NCBI RefSeq assembly: GCF_047948215.1 | Contig: NC_134456.1 | Coordinates: forward strand, 55,631,959-55,695,958 | Source of the DNA: Lycorma delicatula | Lineage: Eukaryota > Arthropoda > Insecta > Hemiptera > Fulgoridae | Reading direction: 5' to 3' | Length of the DNA: 64,000 nucleotides | Shown here: one piece after another, positions 57,285-64,000 of the stretch | Position numbering within the stretch: the first letter of the stretch is position 1 | How the letters are laid out: each line of letters opens with the position of its first letter | Notes under the pieces: generated by a model | Seen by the model: the letters and a program-made list of their open reading frames with translations, nothing else | Databases searched by the model: none | What the model was told of the DNA's origin: nothing | Translations under genes and position numbers: made by a program

Positions 57285-59640
57285 TCCCACCTCAGAATAA
57301 CCATGTTATTCATCCATTTCTGATTATTCACGTATTGATTTATGATTTAATGTAAATTTTTAGAAGTGGGGGCCCTCCTCACCAACCTCAATTTATCCTC
57401 ACCCCAGAATAACCATGTTATTCATCCATTTCTGTTTCCTGTTCACTTCTTGATTTATGAATTATTGGAAATTTTTAGAGGTGGGGGCCCTCCTCCCCAC
57501 CACACTTTATCACCACCCCAGAATAACTAAGTTATTCGACCATTTCTGTTTCTTCTTCACTTCCAGATTTATGAATAATTAAAAATTTTTAGAAGTGGGA
57601 GCCGTCCTCCCAACCTCACTTTATCAACACCCCAAATAACTAAGTTATTCATTCATTTCTGTTTCTTCTTTACTTCCAGATTTATAAATTATTGAAAATT
57701 TTCAGAGGTGGGGGCCCTCCTCCCCACCTCACTTTATCACCACCCCAGAATAACTAAGTTATTCATCCATTTCTGTTTCTTCTTCACTTCCAGATTTATG
57801 AATTATTGAAAATTTTCAGAGGCGGGGGCCCTCCTCCCCACCTCACTTTATCACCACCCCAGAATAACTAAGTTATTCATCCATTTCTGTTTCATCTTCA
57901 CTTCCAGATTTATGAATAATTATTAAAAATTTTTAGAGGTGGGAGCCCTCCTCCCCACCTCACTTTATTTTCACCCTAGAATAACCATGTTATTCATCCA
58001 TTTCTGTTTCCTCTTCACTTCCTGATTTATGAATTATTGGTAATTTTGAGAGGTGGGGGCCCTCCTCCCCACCTCACATTATCACCACCCCAGAATAACT
58101 ATGTTATTCATCCATTTCTGTTTCTTCTTCACTTCCAGATTTTTGAATTATTGAAAATTTTCAAAGTGGGGGGCCCTCCTCCCCACCACACTTTATCACC
58201 ACCCCAGAATAACCATGTTATTCATCCATTTCTGCTTCCTCTTCACTTCTCGATTTACGAATTATTGAAAATTTAGAGAGGTGGGGGCCCTCCACACCAC
58301 CTCACTTTATCGCCACCCCAGAATGACTAAGTTATTCGTCCATTTCTGTTTCTTCTTCACTTCCAGATTTATTAATTATTGAAAATTTTCAGAGGCGGGG
58401 GCCATCCTCCCCACCTCACTTTATCACCACCCCAAAATAACTAAGTTATTCATCCATTTCTGTTTCTTCTTCACTTCCAGATTTATGAATTATTGAAAAT
58501 TTTCTGAGATGGGGGCCCTCCTCCCCACCTCACTTTATCACCACCCCAGAATAACTAAGTTATTCATCCATTTCTGTTTCTTCTTCACTTCCAGATTTAT
58601 GAAATATTGAAAATTTTCAGAGGTGGGGGCCCTCCTCCCCACCTCACTTTATCACCACCCCAGAATAACTAAGTTATTCATCCATTTCTGTTTCTTCTTC
58701 ACTTCCAGATTTATGAATTATTGAAAATTTTCAGAGGTGGGGGCCCTCCTCCCCACCTCACTTTATCACCACCCCAGAATAACTATATTATTCATCCATT
58801 TCTGTTTCTTCTTCACTTCCAGATTTATGAATTATTGAAAATTTTCAGAGGTGGGGGCCCACCTCCCCACCACACTTTATCACCACCCCAGAATAACTAA
58901 GTTATTCGTACATTTCTGTTTCTTTTTCAGTTCCAGATTTATGAATTATTGAAAATTATCAGAGGCGGGGGCCCTCCTCCCCACCACACTTTATTACCAC
59001 CCCACAATAACTATGTTATTCATCCAATTCTGTTTTTTCTTCACTTCCAGATTTATGAATTATTGAAAATTTTCAGAGGTGGGGGCCCTCCTTCCCACCA
59101 CACTTTATTACCACCCCAGAATAACTAAGTTATTCATCCATTTCTGTTTCTTCTCACTTCCAGATTTATTAATTATTGAAAATTTTCAGAGGCGGGGGCC
59201 CTCCTCCCCACCACACATTATCACCACCCTAGAATAACTAAGTTATTCATCCATTTCTGTTTCTTCTTCACTTCCAGATTTATGAATTATTGAAAATTTT
59301 CTGTGGTGGGGGCCCTCCTCCCCACCTCACCTTATCACCACCCCAGAATAACTAAGTTATTAATCCATTTCTGTTTCTTCTTCACTTCCAGATTTAAGAT
59401 TTATTGGAAATTTTCAGAGGTGGGGGCCCTCCTCCCCACCTCACTTTATCGCCACCCCAGAATAACTATGTTATTCATCCATTTCTGTTTCTTCTTCACT
59501 TCCAGATTTATGAATTATTGAAAATTTTTAGAGGTGGAGGCCCTCCTCCCCACCACACTTTATCATCACCCCAGAATAACCATGTTATTCATCCCTTTCT
59601 GTTTTGCTGTTCACTTCTTTATTCATGAATTATTGTAATA
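57285..59640. repeat. Satellite array, 20 units of 114 bp
   Basis: The GGGGGCCCTCC core (first C of the CCC) lies at 57373, 57488, 57602, 57715, 57829, 57946, 58060, 58174, 58288, 58402, 58516, 58630, 58744, 58858, 58972, 59086, 59199, 59313, 59427 and 59541: mostly 114-base steps. The commonest unit reads CTTCCAGATTTATGAATTAT, TGAAAATTTTCAGAGG, TGGGGGCCCTCCTCCCCACC, ATAACTAAGTTATTCATCC; it differs from the left array (CTTCTTGATTTATG, AACCATGTTATTC). Units vary more than on the left. 114 is a multiple of 3, so plus-strand frames (58037, 59303, 59404) repeat in phase until broken; they are repeat translations, not genes. Confidence 0.95.
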
Positions 59641-60180
59641 ATGAGCATTGAAAACTATCATGGAAAAAATTACGCCGCCACAAATTTTATATATTTATTA
59701 TTTATTATAATTTAAAACATCGATGTTGTCGGTGATAGTAAAAGAAGATCGGAAATATATAAACCAGATACTGCTACCAAATTATTCCAGTTATTTAAAC
59801 AATTTTGCGACCAAATTATTCGACGTAATGTTCTAGTGAATTGTTCTCCAAGCTCATGTGACTTAACACCAGTGGATTATTTTCTTTGGAGATGTTTTGC
59901 TCTCTGTTTATGCTGACAAACCAACAACAATTCACCCTTTGGAAGCAAACATAACTCTTGTTATTAACAGCATAGGTCCTGAATTACTTTTTATTTGGTT
60001 CAAATTTGGAATTATCGAATCTAACTCATCGTGGTTGACATATGCCGGAAATTATTTTCATAAATTTAACGGAAAAATTATCTTTGAGATAAAAACAAAA
60101 TTGTCTTCTAACTTACCTTTTCATGTGTTTTATTTCAATTCAAAATTCTATCACTCTAAAACAAACAACCATTATAAATG
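59641..60180 (+). pseudogene. DUF4817-type transposase, deleted copy (right arm)
   Basis: Plus-strand counterpart of 14985-15560: FKQFCDQIIRRNVLVNCSPS (about 59790), SCDLTPVDYFLWRCFALCLC, then after a frameshift YADKPTTIHPLEANITLVIN, SIGPELLFIWFKFGIIES and, in another phase, HMPEIIFINLTEK, the family's C-terminal HxPEIIF. The N-terminal remnant seen in the left copy is mostly gone. The open frame 59897-60274 is only the tail of this gene with its 3' flank. Confidence 0.75.
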
Positions 60181-60518
60181 TTGTAAATGTGTACCACTTG
60201 TCTTTTCCACGTCTTCTTTATCACGTCTTTTGTTTACTCTAAAATATTTTTTTTTTAATTTATGTAACTTGTAATTATTTTTAGTTTTTAACCGAGATTA
60301 TACACATGCACGTTTATTAGATATTTGAATAGAATTAAATATTTAAATTACATGACGTTGCTGTGTTACGAATTGAACACTGTTTAATAATTTATTATTT
60401 TAATTTTTATTAATAAAAAATAAAAATACTTTATTTAGTTCGTATGTAATAAAAAAATTCTAATGTAATATTTTTTATAGATCCATTGAAAGTAGTACCA
60501 GAAATGCTGCTGACTGTT

Positions 60519-61021
60519 GTATTGTGATCGCGATAATTTGGTTTTTCAGATTTCAACGGAAATATTCATGTTGACCATCCTTGAATCCATTTTGACTAGT
60601 TTCGGCGTGCCGTCTGTACGTACTACGTACGTACGTATATATCTCGCATAACTGAAAAACATTTAGCCGTAGGATGTTGAAATTTTGGTTATAGGACTGA
60701 TATAACATCTGGTTTTGCACCTCTCGTTTTGATTGCAATTGACTGGCCAAAAGTGTACATAAAAGCCCAAAATCCAAAAATATTTGAATTTTGGGCTTTT
60801 TCTTAACTGCAGTAATAAGCCATTTTGGAGAGCTTTTCAACAATATATCATAAGTGGTACGTATTTTTATGCTTTATGAAAAAAAGTACCACTTAATGGT
60901 TAAATAAGAGTTAAATAACTCTTGACTTCAGAGTTATAACCAAATAAAATTTTAATTGATGAAATATTTGGATCTTAATAAGGGAAGACACATCGGTCGA
61001 ATCAGACTTCATTTTTTTTTT
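60519..61021 (+). repeat. Dispersed repeat family T
   Basis: ATTGTGATCGCGATAATTTG, TTTCAACGGAAATATTCATG, TTTCGGCGTGCCGTCTGTAC, ACGTACGTACGTATATA, ATTTAGCCGTAGGATGTTGA, GATTGCAATTGACTGGCC, a TTATAACCAAATAAAAT block and GAATCAGACTTCATTTTTTT. The last part (with CACATCAGATT) is missing. The minus-strand frame over it (60553-60843) is a shadow. Confidence 0.8.
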
Positions 61022-62594
61022 ACAGCTTACATTGTTTACTTTGTTATATAATCTGTCATTTTCAACAAAAAAAAACGAATTTCGTTTTGATGGAGAAGTA
61101 ATTTAATCTATTTAAATCTGTTTTAATGAAAATTGCTTTAGGTTAAGATGACTGCAATGGCTAAAATTCTTCTCTCAACGACAACACCAGTCTAAACTGG
61201 TGTTGTCTAAACGCATTGAAGAACGTTTATGTTTCTGCCACTTGTAGAGATGCATTTGCATACATGCATACGCTATTAGACTTAAGTATATTTGTTCACG
61301 CGCTCTCTTGCGCACCCCACATCAACAAACATTTGTCTTTTAATTTTTAAAGCACAAAATATCATATTTTTTACGTGAATAAGTTGTCACATGTAAAACC
61401 GTGTGCTAGTGCGCTAAATAGATGCATAAAATAAACCTCTGGTTGTTGAATTGCCTTTACAATCACTTTAAAACGTGATTGTAATGGTAAAGCAGAATGT
61501 TTTTATTGCGTGACAACATACGTTTTACCTTATTCCATGATTCAGTCAATATATTCATACTGTTTAATTACAACTGACTGGAACGAGAACAAGCCTATTC
61601 ATAGTTTTTTTTTTTTTTAATTTTATAATCTCTGCATTCGGAATACGATTATTTATTTATTATCAAAAGGCGTATCTTAAAAAGTTTTTTTAAAATTTTA
61701 TTCAGATTTATTTATTCTTTCAATTTTCACCACTTATTTTATGTAAGACGTTCTGTAAAGTACCAGGTAATTTTGTTTTAAGTAGTGTTACTTGGTTTTC
61801 CTGAGTCTTTGATTATTTACACATTATTCTTTATGTCGATTGTAAATAACACTTCTTTTTTCTATATTTCAATCAATTTTCTGTAAAAGTTTTATAATTT
61901 ATTCCATTCTGTTTTATTTAATAATGTATAAAGATCATCGTAATCTCAATCAGGTAGCGTTTTCTTTTTTTTATCTTGATTTCGATGACAAATATATTAA
62001 TTAAAAATGTTTTCTTTGTATTTTAATTTTTTGTGAAAATGAATCGGCTTCATCGAATATACCGGTGACTACAAACTAACCTAGATAGTGTAGTGTGGCT
62101 ACGATAGATTTCAAGTGGATGGTGGAGTAGCTGTCATATTTATCATTTATCTGCTCCTACTTTGTTTAATTTTTTTATTTAATTCAGTGGACTCTTAACT
62201 AGTGTGGCTTACATAGTTTATATTAGCTATATTTTTTCAATTGTACTTAGTTTTAAACAAAATAATTGAGATACGAGAAATTACCCTAAGGTAGCGTACC
62301 GTAATATTATGTAAAAAATTTCTCTGGAGATTGCTGGTCTTATATTTTAATTGAAAAAAAAGATTAATTGTCATTACACCAGACAGAATGAAAAGATATT
62401 TTTTTTACATGTTTATAAAAATAGTTACTTAGATTATTTTTATGCATATACCAAAAATCAAGATGATATATTTATTTTTTAAGGAGAAATTTCAAAATAG
62501 TAAATTTCATTATTACACCATTTTAGTAAAATAGGATATTTTTAGTTATGACCATGTGTTCTTTAAAGGTTGTATGATAATACTGTATATTATT
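61022..62594. other. No gene seen; two perfect hairpins
   Basis: GACAACACCAGT (61180-61191) pairs exactly with ACTGGTGTTGTC (61196-61207). TTACAATCAC (61458-61467) pairs with GTGATTGTAA (61475-61484). Otherwise AT-rich and unassigned. Confidence 0.5.
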
Positions 62595-62595
62595 A

Positions 62596-62632
<37 letters not shown>
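62595..62632. repeat. TG microsatellite
   Basis: About 18 TG units, ending in TATGAGGGGGGAG. Confidence 0.95.
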
Positions 62633-62636
<4 letters not shown>

Positions 62637-62756
62637 AGGGGGGAGTGTGCACGCGCAATTTATTGAAAAAAATTAATTTGTGATGAAAATTCCTATACAT
62701 TACGAAGATTAATAAGTAAATTTTTTTTCAAAGCAGAGGATCGAAAATATCATTAC

Positions 62757-63052
62757 GTAATAAACAACTGCTGTACTCAGCGATTTGGACCAATGGATTC
62801 CAACTGTGGGGTACGACAAGCGAGAGTATCATTAAAGTCGTACAGAGATTCCAGATCGAACTCTTCTGAAATATAATAGAAGCACAGTGGTGTGCAAAAA
62901 ACACTGAAATACACGATTGTCTGGGGGCTAACCGTTCGAGAGGAGATGCGGCGATTCGGTACAAGATACAAAACGAGACTGAACAGACATATGAACTGGC
63001 TTGCAGTTAACCTCCTGGATAACAGCGAGGACGTAAGGCGCCGAAAGCGATA
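62757..63052 (+). pseudogene. Jockey-like LINE, ORF2 C-terminal fragment
   Basis: Plus-strand phases read NKQLLYSAIWTNGFQLWGTT, SESIIKVVQRFQIELF, then after breaks LTVREEMRRFGTRYKTRLN and NWLAVNLLDNSEDVRRRKR. These match the conserved end of Jockey-type ORF2 after RT (family: TYGIQLWG..S, IQRFQSKxLR, NLLD). It lacks the RT domain and any A tail; the end abuts the minus-strand R1-like fragment. The minus-strand frames here (62728, 62777) are shadows. Confidence 0.8.
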
Positions 63053-63069
63053 GCATATTGGTGTGTTTG

Positions 63070-64000
63070 GCATGTCTCCAGCCACCACCCCAACACGGTC
63101 CGATAATGTGGCTCTCGCCACATCGACTCGCCGCTTGTGAGTGGTCAATTTTCCTCTTGATCTCAAGGTTCCAGGGTGGCCCGGTCTCTGGCACTCCCAA
63201 GAGCAGGGCAGTCAAACATCAGGTGTTCATTTGACAGGACCTCCCCGCAGACACACAGCTCATCAGCTGCCCGGCGGAACCGATACAGATAACGGTTCAA
63301 GTTGAGGTGGTTCGTGAGCATCTGGGCAGCCGTTGCCCTTAGAAACGAACTCGAAGCATACCGTCCACCCAGATCCTGTATAAACTTGTTCAAAGATCTT
63401 CCCTTAGTCATGGTGTCCAATTGCAGCTGCCATGCTTCCATCGCGTGGCTCTGCAGCCTCTTCCGCAGGCGGGAGATGGACAACTAAACGAAATTTAGAT
63501 TTGGTGTATTATGATTACCGTGTATTATTGCTCAGGAACTGCCAGGGCTCGAAACCGCATCCCAAATATCTCAGCCTCCCGGCCTCTTTGCAATCTCCAC
63601 ATGGCTGCCTGAACTTTCACCACTAAATCGATTGGCAGAGCCTTTCCCAATACGGTGGTAGCCTCGTAGGAGGTTGTTCTAAAAACACCATACAATTAAG
63701 GCTATGCGCTGGGCACTCCTTAAATTTTGAAGAAGTGCTCTCTTCATATCCAACCTATGCGCTAAAATGGGTGCAGCGTACCTCGGAACACCATGTACAT
63801 TTGACAGCCTGATAACCCATAGTCTTTCCGACCAATCCTCCTAAGTTTGTGCATCACGGAGATGGCTTCTGCCGCTACTTGCCTAATGTGGTTCCTAAAA
63901 TGCAAATTTTCATCAAACAAAACACTTATGAACTCTAAATCGGCTGATTACACAGCCTTTATATTTAATAGGATGGTTACGATTGTACGATAATTTTTCT
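63070..64000 (-). mobile_element. R1-like LINE, 3' part, runs off the window
   Basis: Minus-strand ORF2 end with a short stretch of possible 3' UTR (63070-63162, GTTGGGGTGGTGGCTGG-like). GC content is higher than in the neighbouring DNA. The element continues beyond 64000. Confidence 0.75.
63163..64000 (-). pseudogene. R1-like ORF2, C-terminal region, partial
   Basis: The best frame (63163-63483) encodes RLRKRLQSHAMEAWQLQLDT, GRSLNKFIQDLGGRYASSSF, QMLTNHLNLNRYLYRFRRAA, ELCVCGEVLSNEHLMFDCPA and RDRATLEP, stop. The Cys-x-Cys ... His ... Cys cluster is the zinc-finger-like C-terminus of R1-clade ORF2. Upstream (63484-64000), in other phases, are HRLDMKRALLQNLRSAQRIA, SNVHGVPRYAAPILAH and EIAKRPGG, the region after RT. 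Stops and shifts show it is dead. It complements, but does not overlap, the R1-like copy at 38645-41520. Confidence 0.8.

Larger units (their letters stand above)
55884..60497 (-). repeat. Right arm of inverted duplication
   Basis: Reverse-complement counterpart of 14461-19312 with the same internal order. It ends abruptly inside the mariner transposase (near GCGTGAGAGCAGCCATC, 55884), while the left copy continues for about 200 bases more. The outer end at 60497 abuts the family T repeat at 60519. Confidence 0.85.

Noticed and set aside
58037..59628. Plus-strand frames with repeated GGGPPPHLTLSPPQNN
   Set aside because: Translations of the 114-bp satellite in the right arm, not genes.
62280..62310. 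CCCTAAGGTAGCGTACCGT resembles the conserved rRNA region that R1/R2 elements target
   Set aside because: Only about nine bases (TAAGGTAGC) match and the flanks are not rDNA.

Overview
The window is non-coding nuclear DNA from an AT-rich animal genome, almost certainly an insect. I see no intact host gene, rRNA, functional tRNA, operon or CRISPR array. The recognisable coding sequence is transposon-derived: several non-LTR retrotransposon groups (an unplaced RTE-like LINE, a Jockey-like LINE, an I-clade LINE with RNase H, and R1-like LINEs), tRNA-headed SINEs, and cut-and-paste transposases (Merlin, mariner, a DUF4817-type transposase, an IS630-type transposase and a pogo-like transposase). This mixture is usual for large insect genomes. 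Several families suggest a hemipteran or another large-genome insect, but the species cannot be fixed from sequence alone.

Layout. 0-6.5 kb: a decayed retroelement ORF with a LINE-like 3' tail, a short LINE 3' end and pieces of a TACGTA-containing dispersed repeat. 6.5-13.5 kb: a minus-strand SINE, a 5'-truncated LINE, then remnants of Merlin, DUF4817-type and IS630-type transposases. 14.46-19.3 kb: the left arm of a long inverted duplication, holding a deleted transposase, a 113-bp satellite array of 19 units and a mariner fragment. 20.5-21.4 kb: a SINE piece and a deleted mariner. 23.9-26.8 kb: a Jockey-like LINE. 26.8-28.7 kb: a composite non-autonomous repeat region. 31.5-34.2 kb: the best-preserved element, a minus-strand LINE with one long frame broken only by two stops and flanked by a 9-bp target-site duplication. 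35.3-38.6 kb: an I-clade LINE. 38.6-41.5 kb: an R1-like LINE on the other strand, with a perfect 3 x 39-bp tandem repeat just upstream. 42-48 kb: SINEs, a repeat copy, a deleted pogo-like transposon and one GC-richer patch. 50.6-52.2 kb: a LINE copy with a perfect 67-bp fold-back, a SINE and a conserved repetitive ORF fragment. 55.3-60.5 kb: an IS630-type N-terminal fragment and the right, inverted arm of the duplication with a 114-bp array of 20 units. 60.5-64 kb: a repeat copy, then a Jockey-like fragment facing an R1-like fragment that runs off the window.

No gene set here works as a pathway. The most interesting signals are structural: the 4.6-4.9 kb inverted pair whose embedded satellites have settled on different unit lengths (113 and 114 bp), the perfect fold-back inside a LINE copy, N-to-C deletion fusions of DNA transposases, and SINEs that share a tail but differ in head and body. 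Family names come from protein motifs I recognise; no database was searched.
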